Shown here: piece by piece, positions 6,476-15,084 of the stretch
How the letters are laid out: each line of letters begins with the position of its first letter
How positions within the stretch are numbered: position 1 is the stretch's first letter
Origin: Tiamatella sp964451715
Lineage (GTDB): Archaea; Thermoproteota; Thermoprotei_A; Sulfolobales; Acidilobaceae
NCBI GenBank assembly: GCA_964451715.1
Contig: CAYVIZ010000020.1
Coordinates: forward strand, 1-21,604
DNA: 21,604 nt
Direction: 5' to 3'
The notes under the pieces: generated by a model
Seen by the model: only the letters and a program-made list of their open reading frames with translations
What the model was told of the DNA's origin: nothing
The model's database searches: none
Position numbers and translations under genes: made by a program

Positions 6476-7492
6476 ATGGACTACGACATAACCGCCGAGG
6501 GCCTGGAGAAGACCTACTATACAGGCTCCTTCATGAAGAGACGTGCTGCAGTGAAGGCATTGAACGGGCTCTCATTCAGGGTGAGGAGAGGCGAGGTATA
6601 CGGGCTCCTAGGCCCAAACGGCGCCGGTAAAACCACGACGGTAAAGATAGTATCCACGCTCATGACACCCGATAAGGGATATGCAAGCGTGCTGGGACAT
6701 GATGTGGTGAGGGAGTATAGGGAGGTCCGTAGGGTTATAGGAGTGATGCTCAGCGTGGAGAGAGGCTTCTTCTGGAAGCTCACCGGCGAGGAGAACCTCA
6801 GGTACTTCGGCATGCTCTACGGCCTAGGGGGGAGAGAACTCGAGGAGAGGATAAAATGGGCCCTAGACATGGTGGGCCTCACAGAGCTGGGTGGAGACAA
6901 GAAGTTCTTCGAGGACATGAGCCTCGGCATGAGAGCCAGGCTAGGGCTCGCCAGGGTACTAATAAAGGATCCTAGGGTCATGATACTGGACGAGCCCACC
7001 CTAGGACTAGACCCTCACAGCGCCAGGCATATAAGGAGCCTGCTCCGCGAGGAGGCTAGGAAAGGTAAGACTATCCTAGTCACCACTCATAACATGTTCG
7101 AGGCGGAGATAATGTGTGATAGGGTGGGGATTATAAGGGATGGCAGAATAATAGCCGAAGGCACTCCCCAGGAGTTAAAGGTGATGGTCAGCAGCAAGAC
7201 ACCCATATCCATCACAGCCCGCTCGGGAGATCCTGTATCAGTCGAGAAGCTGGTAACACGCCTCAGGGAGTCAGGTATAGTTGAGGCGGTAGACTACGAG
7301 AGAACTGCAGCCGGCACGTGGAGGCTCAAGCTACTAGTGCCGGCGGGCATGGAGGATGAGGCCTTCACGCTTATCTATACAGTGTCAAAGGACAACGGGG
7401 TCCGGGTGGTCGAGTCAAAGGTCAGGGAGACCACTCTAGAAGACGTCTTCATAGCCCTCACCTCCGCCGGGGAGAGTGGTGCAGAGGCTTGA
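6476..7492 (+). CDS. ABC-2 type exporter, ATP-binding subunit
   Basis: About 338 residues. It powers the two permeases encoded next. Seen, in order: Walker A GPNGAGKTTT (about 46-55); Q-loop region near VIGVMLSVERGFFWKLTGEEN; signature EDMSLGMRARL (about 146-156), a variant of LSGGQ common in exporters of this class; Walker B VMILDEPT (168-175); and the H-loop TTH ending near 205. The last 90 residues form the small C-terminal domain seen in DrrA-like ATPases, ending TTLEDVFIALTS. ATG 6476 is preferred because of the TATA box at 6443-6450; GTG 6461 would add five residues. The stop codon overlaps the TTG start of the first permease (TTGA). The cargo is unknown. Confidence 0.93.
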   Translation: MDYDITAEGLEKTYYTGSFMKRRAAVKALNGLSFRVRRGEVYGLLGPNGAGKTTTVKIVSTLMTPDKGYASVLGHDVVREYREVRRVIGVMLSVERGFFWKLTGEENLRYFGMLYGLGGRELEERIKWALDMVGLTELGGDKKFFEDMSLGMRARLGLARVLIKDPRVMILDEPTLGLDPHSARHIRSLLREEARKGKTILVTTHNMFEAEIMCDRVGIIRDGRIIAEGTPQELKVMVSSKTPISITARSGDPVSVEKLVTRLRESGIVEAVDYERTAAGTWRLKLLVPAGMEDEAFTLIYTVSKDNGVRVVESKVRETTLEDVFIALTSAGESGAEA

Positions 7493-8298
7493 GTAGCCTG
7501 TGGAGAATGGCCGCTGCAGAACTGAGGCTACAGTACTACTGGCTGAAGAATAACAAGGTGATGCTGGCGATGAGCCTCGTCTGGCCCTATCTTATGGTGT
7601 TCATAATGCTATCCTTCGGAACGGCTTTCGGCAGTATAGAAGAGTTCAAGGAGAAGATGGGGATAGCTAGCCCGATACTATACCTGTTCGCGGGGAGCGC
7701 CGTGGCGACAGCCAGTATAGGTGTCATAGACAACGCTGCAGGAGTAGCCACATGGCACAGGTGGCTGGGCACCCTCCCCTACGTCATGCTGGTGCCGAGG
7801 AGGTTCACCGTATACCTCTCCACGTCCAGCCTGGTGAGCAGCCTGGTCCAGGTATCCTTTAACCTCCTCTCCATAGCCCCGGCGGTCGTTTTACTGGAGG
7901 GCCCCGGCTCGGCTCTGAGGCTCCTCCTGATACTGGCATTCATGGTTCTAGGCACGCTGCCCCTTATAGGGATAGCCCTACTAGGCGGCATAGCCAGCCT
8001 CCTCGCGGGCGAGGAGAGTGACGTGATAAACTTCCTGAGCCCCCTGCTACTACTCCTCTCAGGAGTATTCTACCCCATCACAATGCTGCCAAAGACCCTT
8101 GAGGCGCTCTCGTCATACATACCGACGCGCTACGTCGTCGACGCGGCAAAGCTCGCGGCCACATACCACACGCCGCCGGGGGCCCTGGTCTTCACCATAA
8201 TATACGTTCTAGCCGCGTTAGCGCTCGCCTACAACACGCTCGCATCACTGGGAGCCCTCGGCGTGGAGGGGGAGTTGAGGAGGCGTGGAGTCCACTAG
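7489..8298 (+). CDS. ABC-2 type exporter permease, first subunit
   Basis: A 269-residue membrane protein with about six hydrophobic segments, starting at TTG overlapping the ATPase stop. It has the family layout: a cytoplasmic N-terminus, a first helix near 25-45 (VMLAMSLVWPYLMVFIMLSF), a helix pair in the middle, and the ABC-2 signature region LSPLLLLLSGVFYPITMLPKTLEALSSYIP, followed by TRYVVDAAK. It is expected to pair with the next gene product and the ATPase to form a heterodimeric exporter. The substrate, perhaps a lipid, drug or glycan, cannot be told. Confidence 0.9.
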   Translation: MSSLWRMAAAELRLQYYWLKNNKVMLAMSLVWPYLMVFIMLSFGTAFGSIEEFKEKMGIASPILYLFAGSAVATASIGVIDNAAGVATWHRWLGTLPYVMLVPRRFTVYLSTSSLVSSLVQVSFNLLSIAPAVVLLEGPGSALRLLLILAFMVLGTLPLIGIALLGGIASLLAGEESDVINFLSPLLLLLSGVFYPITMLPKTLEALSSYIPTRYVVDAAKLAATYHTPPGALVFTIIYVLAALALAYNTLASLGALGVEGELRRRGVH

Positions 8299-9097
8299 GC
8301 TCATAAGGGAAGCCAGAGCCATGCTATGGCTGCACCTGAAGAGGGCCGTCAGGTACAAGTATGGCCTGGTCAACTGGGGTGTTATAGAGTTCCTCTACAT
8401 GGCCATATACATGCTCGGAGCCCTCGCCTTCAGCTCTAGGAGCGAGTGGCCCCAGGTAAGCCAGTACGTCTTCTGGGGCATACTAGCCTGGAGCCTAGTC
8501 TCCACGCCCACGTGGACAATAGGAAACTGGACCCGCTTCTACGTCAACATGGGGCTCTGGGAGCAGCACGAGCTAGCCCAGGCCAGCCACTCCCTCTTCC
8601 TGGGACTCAGGATAATACCAGCATTGATAACAGGCGTCATAGGGAGCCTGTCGGCGTACCTATTCATAATAGCCACGGTAGGAGTGAACCTAGCCGTCAA
8701 AGGCTCAGCCATACTGCTCGCCGCCATGCTCCTCCTACTAGTGGTTCAGGCAGCAACATACGGCCTCCTCCTAAGCTACTTGTCCCTGCTCACCAGCACG
8801 CCAGGCCCCATGTTGGACGTGTTCAACCTACTACTCTTCATAGTGGGAGGCATAGGTGTGCCCGTCGCATCTCTACCCCGGGAGGCGAGGTATATAGCAC
8901 TCGTTACACCCTATAGCCACGCAGCGGAGCTCATAAGATGGACAGCCATGGGGACACCGCCATACCTCGGGGTGGCCGGGGAGCTCCTAGCCGGGCTCGC
9001 CACCACGGCGGGACTCATGGCTACCGCATACCTTGTCAGGGTCAAGGCCTATAAGACTGCAAGGGCAAACGGGGTCAAGGGTATAGGTAGGATGTGA
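8285..9097 (+). CDS. ABC-2 type exporter permease, second subunit
   Basis: A 270-residue membrane protein starting at GTG inside the end of the previous gene (14-base overlap), with GAGGAGG a few bases upstream. About six hydrophobic segments are visible. The C-terminal half has the ABC-2 signature: FNLLLFIVGGIGVPVASLP followed by YIALVTPYSHAAELIRW. It is divergent in sequence from its partner, so the exporter is probably a heterodimer. It ends 18 bases before the end of the convergent CoA-ligase gene. Confidence 0.9.
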   Translation: MESTRLIREARAMLWLHLKRAVRYKYGLVNWGVIEFLYMAIYMLGALAFSSRSEWPQVSQYVFWGILAWSLVSTPTWTIGNWTRFYVNMGLWEQHELAQASHSLFLGLRIIPALITGVIGSLSAYLFIIATVGVNLAVKGSAILLAAMLLLLVVQAATYGLLLSYLSLLTSTPGPMLDVFNLLLFIVGGIGVPVASLPREARYIALVTPYSHAAELIRWTAMGTPPYLGVAGELLAGLATTAGLMATAYLVRVKAYKTARANGVKGIGRM

Positions 9098-9101
9098 AGA
9101 G

Positions 9102-9123
9102 GAGGATACTCTATCTTATCCTC
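9102..9123. terminator. Inverted repeat between convergent genes
   Basis: GAGGATA (9102-9108) pairs with TATCCTC (9117-9123) across 8 bases, exactly between the stops of the permease gene and the CoA-ligase gene. It may act as a two-way transcript end, though archaeal termination does not require hairpins and no long T run follows. Confidence 0.35.
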
Positions 9124-10444
9124 TCAGGTCTATCACCCTCTTAGCCTTGCCCCCCTCAACCCTCTCAAGTGTGCCCGGCTCCAAAACCTCGACAACCGGG
9201 TTCATCAGCACAATGTTGCGCAGCACGCTCCTTATCCTCCCCTCAAGTATCCTATATAGCCTCCTATCAACCCCTGGCTCCGCCTCAACCTCTATCCTCA
9301 TCTTGTCAAGCCCTCCCTCACGGTATACTATGATCCTATAATTGGGAGTGACACCCTCCACAGAGAGGAGGCCCGACTCTATACTGCTGGGGAAGACGTT
9401 GACCCCGTTGACTATTATCATGTCATCAGCCCTCCCCTGGATCCTGTCTATCCTCTGCATAGTGCGGCCGCAGTCACAGCTGCGCGAGTCTATGATTCTT
9501 GTTATATCGTTCGTCCAGTACCTGAGCAGGGGCAGGGCTTCATGGGTTAGTGGAGTAACCACCAGGACACCCTTCTCCTCGGGCCCGAGGGGCTCTCCCG
9601 TCTTAGGGTCGACGACCTCTACTAGGAAGTGGTCCTCCCAGACGTGTATCCCCTCGTGGACATGGCACTCTCCCCCCGTCCCGGGGCCGTATAGCTCGCT
9701 CATGCCGTAGACGTCGAAGGCCTCTATGCCCCAGGCCGCCTCTATCTTCCTCCGCATCTCCTCAGTCCACATCTCCGCTCCGAGAAGCGCGGTCTCAACC
9801 CTGGTCTCCTCCCTTAGGTCTACCCCCATCTCCCCCGCGACTTCGGCCATTCTAATCATATAGTTGGGAACCGCGGCTACCGAGGTGGCGCCTAGGTCTC
9901 TTATCATCTCAATGTTCCTCCTAGTGAACCCGGTGCCCGCGGGCACCGCTGTGGCCCCCAGCCTCAGTGCTCCATAGTGGAAGCCTAGGCCCCCTGTGAA
10001 CCAGTGGTACCCCAGCGCTACGTAGACTATGTCGCCGCTCCCTATGCCTGCCATGTTCATCGTCCGGGCCATGAGCGTGCTCCAATTGTCTAGGTCCCCC
10101 CTCGTATAACCCACGACCGTGGGCTTCCCTGTTGTCCCGCTGCTGGCGTGTAGCTCCACTATCTCAGACATGGGGACAGCGAACATGCCGTACGGGTAGC
10201 TCCTCCTCAGGTCGGGCTTGTATGTGAAGGGTATCTTTGAAACATCCTCCAGTGACTTTATATCATCCGGCGTGAGCCCGGCCTTCCTCATCTTCTCCCT
10301 GTATACTCTAACGTTTTCATACGCGTGCCTCACAGTCCACTTGAGCCTTTCAAGCTTCACCCTGTCAATCGTCTCCCTGTCAGCGGATTCTATAGGGTCG
10401 AGGGGCCTCCTCCTCTCCGTCTTGTGCAGTCTTGCGATGGTCAA
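9116..10444 (-). CDS. paaK: Phenylacetate-CoA ligase family enzyme
   Basis: A 442-residue member of the acyl-adenylate superfamily of PaaK type. It is predicted to activate phenylacetate or a related aryl acid with ATP and CoA through an acyl-AMP intermediate. Seen: the ATP-binding loop SSGTTGKPT (101-109); the aromatic-rich FHYGALRLGATAVPAG stretch; VYGMSELYGPGTGGEC (245-260), the adenylate motif; the C-terminal domain DRIQGRADDMIIVNGVNVFPSSIE; and a final lysine-bearing GGKAKRVIDLR. The length is normal. The TTG start overlaps the symporter stop (TTGA), implying translational coupling. Archaeal PaaK paralogues also act on other aromatic acids such as indoleacetate, so the substrate is only tentative. 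Confidence 0.9.
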   Translation of the reverse strand: MTIARLHKTERRRPLDPIESADRETIDRVKLERLKWTVRHAYENVRVYREKMRKAGLTPDDIKSLEDVSKIPFTYKPDLRRSYPYGMFAVPMSEIVELHASSGTTGKPTVVGYTRGDLDNWSTLMARTMNMAGIGSGDIVYVALGYHWFTGGLGFHYGALRLGATAVPAGTGFTRRNIEMIRDLGATSVAAVPNYMIRMAEVAGEMGVDLREETRVETALLGAEMWTEEMRRKIEAAWGIEAFDVYGMSELYGPGTGGECHVHEGIHVWEDHFLVEVVDPKTGEPLGPEEKGVLVVTPLTHEALPLLRYWTNDITRIIDSRSCDCGRTMQRIDRIQGRADDMIIVNGVNVFPSSIESGLLSVEGVTPNYRIIVYREGGLDKMRIEVEAEPGVDRRLYRILEGRIRSVLRNIVLMNPVVEVLEPGTLERVEGGKAKRVIDLRG

Positions 10445-11835
10445 GGAGTCTTCTCCCTCTTCCCGGATGATAAGACTATGAGAGAAGCTATTGTAGCGGC
10501 TATTGTAAAGCTCAGATTATGCAGTGGGACACTGAAGCCTAGCAGCCCCGCTATACCGTATACTAACACTATACCTGTACCGGCCAGGCTTCCGGCTACT
10601 ATCCTGGCGGGGCTCCCCCTCCCGGTTGTTATTGCTATAACGCTCGGTATGAATGCAACCCCTGTAATGCTCCATCCCAGCTTGAAGACGTGGGTGAGGC
10701 TGCCTGCCAGGTTTTGGGGCGCGGAGAATATTAGCGCCACGAGGCCGAGGACTGCAGCCATCATCAACCCGCTGAACGCTCTCACGCTCCTAGTGTCCCT
10801 CCTGCCGAGTATATCGTATGCCAGAGCACTGCCTACCGTCAACCCTATACTGTCCATCGTGCTCATGGACGCCGCTATTATCGCTGCAGCAATTATGGAG
10901 GAGCCCACAGCCCCTAGCAGGTGCTGGGCCATGAGAGGCACCACTTTAGGCGGCGGAGTTCCGGGGGGTAGGACTGATCTGGCTATTATGCCTGTTATGT
11001 ATGAGCCGAAGGTGACTATCGAGGCGAATACTAGTGCCACGAGCCCGGCTTTACCCACAGTCTCCTCGTCCCTGACAGTGTAGAACCTGTTGAGGAGCTG
11101 TGGTAGACCCCATACAGCGACACTAGTAAGGACAGCTATATCGAGTAGGAGGTCCAGTCCCGGGAAGCTCTTACTAACCCTTGTAAACAGTGAGGTATCC
11201 ATTCCCGAGCCGCCGTGTCCTATGGCCGCGGTTAAGAGTAGGGCTACACCGAGCGCCATAACTATGCCTTGGAGCGCGTCGGTCCACACTATGCCGTACA
11301 TGCCGCTCATAACCACGTAGGCTCCTATTATAGCCACAACCAGCAGGGCTGAAGACTCGAGTCCCATGTGCATCACGGACGAGACCATGACGGCGGCCCC
11401 GGAGGCTACTGTGGCAGCGTATATCGTCAGCCCGACTGCAGCCATAGCCGCCAGGTAAAGCCTCATCCCCCTGCCGCCGCCTAGCCTTGCAGCGAGCTCT
11501 GGTATGGTGAGAGACCCTGACTCGGCTCCTATTACCGCTATCTTCTTCCCGATGAAGTTGAATGTGAAGTAGACGCCTAGTATGACGTTCAGTACGGGTA
11601 TCACTAGGCTCCACGCGCCCCAGAGGTAGCCCCACATGCCGCCGACGACTATAACGACGCTGGAGAAGTATGTGGCGCCGAACGTGAAGGCGAGGAGCCA
11701 TTTGCCCATGGAACGGTTGGCTACTAGGAAGCCCTCTATGCTGTCCGCCTTAGACTTGAATAGTACTCCGAGGCCCAGGCTCGCGAGGAGGTATCCTGCC
11801 ACGAGGCTTTCTCCTGTAAATACAGACCACCTCAT
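10441..11835 (-). CDS. Sodium/solute symporter (SSS family)
   Basis: A 464-residue membrane protein with about thirteen hydrophobic segments, resembling the PutP/PanF-type SSS family of sodium-coupled uptake carriers. Seen: an N-terminal DSIEGFLVANRSMGKWLLAFTFGATYFSSV, typical of the first helix pair; SGMYGIVWTDALQGIVMALG, the conserved WTDxxQ segment; and a later IIAASMSTMDSIGLTVGSALAYDI, matching the SSS sodium-site helix with Ser and Thr. The gene is coupled to the CoA-ligase gene by a TTGA overlap, so it most likely imports the acid that the ligase activates. This is inference from context. A TATA box lies at 11871-11878 and an inverted repeat covers the start. Confidence 0.93.
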   Translation of the reverse strand: MRWSVFTGESLVAGYLLASLGLGVLFKSKADSIEGFLVANRSMGKWLLAFTFGATYFSSVVIVVGGMWGYLWGAWSLVIPVLNVILGVYFTFNFIGKKIAVIGAESGSLTIPELAARLGGGRGMRLYLAAMAAVGLTIYAATVASGAAVMVSSVMHMGLESSALLVVAIIGAYVVMSGMYGIVWTDALQGIVMALGVALLLTAAIGHGGSGMDTSLFTRVSKSFPGLDLLLDIAVLTSVAVWGLPQLLNRFYTVRDEETVGKAGLVALVFASIVTFGSYITGIIARSVLPPGTPPPKVVPLMAQHLLGAVGSSIIAAAIIAASMSTMDSIGLTVGSALAYDILGRRDTRSVRAFSGLMMAAVLGLVALIFSAPQNLAGSLTHVFKLGWSITGVAFIPSVIAITTGRGSPARIVAGSLAGTGIVLVYGIAGLLGFSVPLHNLSFTIAATIASLIVLSSGKREKTP

Positions 11836-11850
11836 CCCACTTTTGTGGGA
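11835..11850 (-). promoter_or_regulatory. Inverted repeat at the start of the symporter-CoA ligase operon
   Basis: TCCCAC (11835-11840) and GTGGGA (11845-11850) form a perfect 6-bp inverted repeat with a TTTT spacer. It covers the predicted transcript start near 11848 and touches the ATG at 11835. It could be an operator or a leader hairpin hiding the start codon. Confidence 0.5.
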
Positions 11851-11870
11851 AGAAGAAACCGGTAAACTAT

Positions 11871-11878
11871 AATATAAA
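11871..11878 (-). promoter_or_regulatory. TATA box of the symporter-CoA ligase operon
   Basis: The minus strand reads TTTATATT here, centred about 26 bases before a predicted transcript start near 11848, leaving a leader of about 13 bases ahead of the ATG at 11835. Confidence 0.5.
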
Positions 11879-12020
11879 CCTTTCTACCCTCCCATACCCT
11901 AAGACACGGTTATTTATCACGTACAAACCCAAGAGGCTACATGGATACCATTATTAAACAAACACACCCAACGAGGTAAAACAGTGCCCACAACAATGAA
12001 GCAGCCACAGGCGACGATAA

Positions 12021-13550
12021 ATGGGGGAAAACACTCCAGGAAAGATAAGGATAGTATACGCGTCCACAGTAAACTTCGCCGCACTCCTCTACAGGCTAAT
12101 AGCAGCACTAGTATTCACAATAGCCGTAGCAAGGAAGCTCAGCGTAACAGACTTCGCCGCATACGGCGTCATACTAAGCCTATCCTACTTCCTCTCATCC
12201 ATACCAACGCTATGGATCTACTGGAGCGCTCGGTGGAGCCTATGGGGCCGCAGAGAAGCGGGGGGCACAGGATTATGGCTCACCCTCGCCACTACAGCCC
12301 TCCTCACACCGCTCTACATAGGAGCCTCATGGCTGGTCTCTGAGGCCAGCGGGCTCAGTATGAGTAAGCTTTTACTGGGCATAACCATAATGTACCTAGA
12401 CTCCCTCAACAGGTACATACTAGGATTCCTCAACACCGCAAAACCCGAGTCTACGGGGGCGGCGCGCTTCATCTACGAGACGACCCGTATACTCCTAGGC
12501 TACATGCTCATAGTGGAAATGAAGCAGGCTTTAAGGGGAGCCATAGCCGTATACGACGCCGCGTACATTATATCAATAGCCTACGGTGTATACATCCTAG
12601 CAAGACTGGGGCTCTTCACCCTAGCATTCAATACTGGAATTGCCAAGGAGCTACTCAGGGGGGCGAGAGTCACTGTCTTCGGCACACTATCAGGTATGCT
12701 CCGCTACTTCACCCGCTCATACATAAGCATAGTAACAGGCAGCGATCTCGCAGTTGCATACTACAATCTCGGCGTGTCGACGGAGGGCCCCATAGTAAAC
12801 GCGTCCGGCGCATCCACATCGGCCCTCTACGCGAGCCTGCTCCGCGAGTCTAGCGGTAACAGCATAACACTATCAATAAGGGTCTTCCTCTTCTTCACAG
12901 GCTTCCTAGCCTCGGTATACATATTCCTAGCCAAGCCTATAGCCTCCCTCTTCAACCCCGCATACCTTGATGCATGGCCCCTAATCATAACACTGGCGGT
13001 CTACGGTATTACAGCCGGGCTGGCCGGGGTTTACTCGTCGTCACTAATGGGGCTCGACAGGGAGGACAAGGAGTCCTTCAAGGCGAGCTGGGGAAGCCTC
13101 TCCAGCTGGGTGTTCAGACTCAACTTCAAGCTACTACTGGCAACCTATGCAATATCAACCCCCCTCCTATACCTATACCGCTCCAACCCCCTGGCTGCAG
13201 CCGAGTCATTCGCATTATCCCTCCTTGCAACCAGTATAGCCAGGCTAGCCCTGACTTATAGGGCTGCATCAAGGATGCTGCCCCACGAGCTGCCGTGGAG
13301 GGAGCTGGCCGGCCTCCTGGTAGGCTCCATACTATCGGGGTTCTACTACAAATTATCCGGGGCTACCGGCATAGTTGTCTCCAGCTTCTGGAAGCAGGCG
13401 CCTCTACTCCTTATCCACATAGGGGTTGGAGCAGCCTTGTTCTACACTGTATTCCTCGTATTATCGCCTTGGTCGAGGCTCCTAATCCGAGCTGTGTTAT
13501 CTAGGCTCGGCCTCCGGGGGCATCTTGACGACCTCCCGGATCATCGTTGA
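12021..13550 (+). CDS. Wzx-like polysaccharide/lipid-oligosaccharide flippase (MATE/MVF-like superfamily)
   Basis: A 509-residue protein with roughly 12-14 hydrophobic segments. It resembles the polysaccharide biosynthesis (RfbX/Wzx) flippases that move lipid-linked sugars across the membrane. The N-terminus NFAALLYRLIAALVFTIAVARKLSVTDFAAYGVILSLSYFLSS has the family arrangement of a first helix, a short LSVTDFAAYG loop and a second helix. A weaker echo appears mid-protein at LAVAYYNLGVST and FNPAYLDAWPLIITLAVYG. The ATG directly follows an in-frame TAA, which fixes the start as far as standard codons allow. The 3' end overlaps the convergent MFS gene by 54 bases. It could serve the glycosylation of S-layer or cell-surface proteins, but no glycan cluster surrounds it. 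Confidence 0.78.
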   Translation: MGENTPGKIRIVYASTVNFAALLYRLIAALVFTIAVARKLSVTDFAAYGVILSLSYFLSSIPTLWIYWSARWSLWGRREAGGTGLWLTLATTALLTPLYIGASWLVSEASGLSMSKLLLGITIMYLDSLNRYILGFLNTAKPESTGAARFIYETTRILLGYMLIVEMKQALRGAIAVYDAAYIISIAYGVYILARLGLFTLAFNTGIAKELLRGARVTVFGTLSGMLRYFTRSYISIVTGSDLAVAYYNLGVSTEGPIVNASGASTSALYASLLRESSGNSITLSIRVFLFFTGFLASVYIFLAKPIASLFNPAYLDAWPLIITLAVYGITAGLAGVYSSSLMGLDREDKESFKASWGSLSSWVFRLNFKLLLATYAISTPLLYLYRSNPLAAAESFALSLLATSIARLALTYRAASRMLPHELPWRELAGLLVGSILSGFYYKLSGATGIVVSSFWKQAPLLLIHIGVGAALFYTVFLVLSPWSRLLIRAVLSRLGLRGHLDDLPDHR

Positions 13551-14990
13551 TAAGGCGAGGAGTAGCACGTAGAGCGCCGCTGAGAGCATGAAGAGGTACC
13601 TGAACGCCGTCTCGGTTGGTATTTTGAGTGATATCATTCCCCGCGGTGTTGGTATGTGTATAAGTGTGTAGTACATAGTCATTAGGGTGCCCGCGACCGC
13701 TGGTCCCCAGGAGGCTCCCAGGTTCCTGAAGAGGCTGTTGAGGCCTGTCGCTATTCCCATGTGGCGTTTGCCCACGCTGAATATGAGCACGTTTATAAGG
13801 GACACGTTTAATACTGCTATGCTGCTGCTCACGAGTACCACTAGGGATATGAGCCTCGGTATACCCATGCCTACAGGGTCTGTAGACAGTAGGAGGAGCC
13901 CGGCCGTTGCGAGGACCGCTCCCAGCGCTACGAGGGGTTTGGCCCCGATCCTTGTCATGTACCTGCCTGCTAGGGGTGCTGCTATGAGTGCTCCTATAGC
14001 GTTAGGGGTCACCAGGAGGCCCGAGTCTAGTATGTTCTTGCCGTATCCGTAGGGGGGAGGCATCTGGAGCACATATATTATGGCCTGGTTCATCATCTGT
14101 ATAGCGAAGCCTGCAAGGAATATTCCAATGTTCGCTATAAGCACATTGCCCTCCGCCAGCAAGTGTATGGGGACAACAGGGTTCGCGGCCCTCCGCTCGT
14201 ATACTATGAAGACGGCGAGGCTGGCGAGGGACGTGGCGAGGAGGACCAGGGTCTGAGGGTTGCTCCACCCTATATGAGGCGCCCTAGTCACGCCTACGAG
14301 TGCTGTTGAGGCGAATACTACCAGTAGAAGGATCCCCACCCAGTCCATCTTGCCCGGCGTTATGTAGCGGCTCTCCCTTATAACCCTCCACGTGAGGAAG
14401 AGTATGAGGAGGACGAACGGTATTACTGTATGATAAGTCCACTCCCACCCGTAGTTCTCAGCTATATAGCTGCCCACGGGGAGTGCTACCGCCATGCCTA
14501 TGCCGAACATCGCGCTTATCATGCCCTGGACCTGGGGCACCATCCGGGGCGGGAACTCCTCCCTGACAATTGTGAAGCCCAGGGGGAATATCGCCATGCC
14601 TATACCCTGCAGCCCCCTGGCCAGCAGGAGGAGGGGGAAGCTCGGGGCGAAGCCTGTGAAGGTTACTCCCACAGCGTATACCGTGAGGGCTATGAGGAAG
14701 AGCCTCCTCTTGCCGTACATGTCGCCGAGCTTGCCTAGTACGGCGACGCTTATAGAGCCTGTTAGCAGGTATATTGAGAGCACCCAGCTCACATCGCTCG
14801 GCGTGACGTGGAACTGCTTCTGTATCGTCGGGAGTGATGGTATGAGGACTGCTTCAGTGTACATCACGAGGAGCGGTAGTGTTATGAGTATGGCCGCCGC
14901 CTTCCTCGCGTATGACAGGTCGTATACTTCCCCGTCGTCGCCGTGGATCAACCGGTGCACCCATGGAGCCCGTTGATATGACTGTTTCAT
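13497..14990 (-). CDS. MFS exporter of the 14-helix (EmrB/QacA, DHA2) type
   Basis: A 497-residue membrane protein starting at ATG, with a hydrophilic first 30 residues and then about 14 hydrophobic segments. Seen: the first-helix ending TEAVLIPSLPTIQKQFHVTPSDVSWVLSIYLLTGSISVAVLGKLGD, typical of DHA2 exporters; GKLGDMYGKRRLF, the MFS motif A; and LLLARGLQGIGMAIFPLGFTIVREEFPP, the motif B region with the conserved R. This family exports drugs and other small molecules using the proton gradient; the substrate here is unknown. Its last 54 bases overlap the convergent flippase gene. It is divergent from the small exporter gene across a 94-base gap. Confidence 0.92.
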   Translation of the reverse strand: MKQSYQRAPWVHRLIHGDDGEVYDLSYARKAAAILITLPLLVMYTEAVLIPSLPTIQKQFHVTPSDVSWVLSIYLLTGSISVAVLGKLGDMYGKRRLFLIALTVYAVGVTFTGFAPSFPLLLLARGLQGIGMAIFPLGFTIVREEFPPRMVPQVQGMISAMFGIGMAVALPVGSYIAENYGWEWTYHTVIPFVLLILFLTWRVIRESRYITPGKMDWVGILLLVVFASTALVGVTRAPHIGWSNPQTLVLLATSLASLAVFIVYERRAANPVVPIHLLAEGNVLIANIGIFLAGFAIQMMNQAIIYVLQMPPPYGYGKNILDSGLLVTPNAIGALIAAPLAGRYMTRIGAKPLVALGAVLATAGLLLLSTDPVGMGIPRLISLVVLVSSSIAVLNVSLINVLIFSVGKRHMGIATGLNSLFRNLGASWGPAVAGTLMTMYYTLIHIPTPRGMISLKIPTETAFRYLFMLSAALYVLLLALSTMIREVVKMPPEAEPR

Positions 14991-15023
14991 ATATAAAACT
15001 TACAGATATACAGGCCTCTCCTT

Positions 15024-15031
15024 GTATAAAG
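15024..15031. promoter_or_regulatory. Possible TATA element in the 94-base divergent region
   Basis: GTATAAAG can read as TATAAA toward the small exporter gene (transcript near 15053) and as CTTTATAC toward the MFS gene (transcript near 15001, about 11 bases ahead of its ATG). Which direction is used cannot be told. The same region holds two close CTGTA sequences on the minus strand (around 15002-15013). Confidence 0.35.
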
Positions 15032-15084
15032 CCTAAAATAACCCAACACGCATCACATGAAACCCGTGGAGCCAGAGCCCGGTA

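Noticed and set aside
6918..6938. Unusual ABC signature (MSLGM instead of LSGGQ)
   Set aside because: Similar SLGM forms are common in ABC-2 exporter ATPases, so this is not evidence of lost activity.
10325..11083. Long plus-strand open frame opposite the symporter gene
   Set aside because: It is low in family-like features and follows the codon pattern of the minus-strand symporter; it is an antisense shadow.
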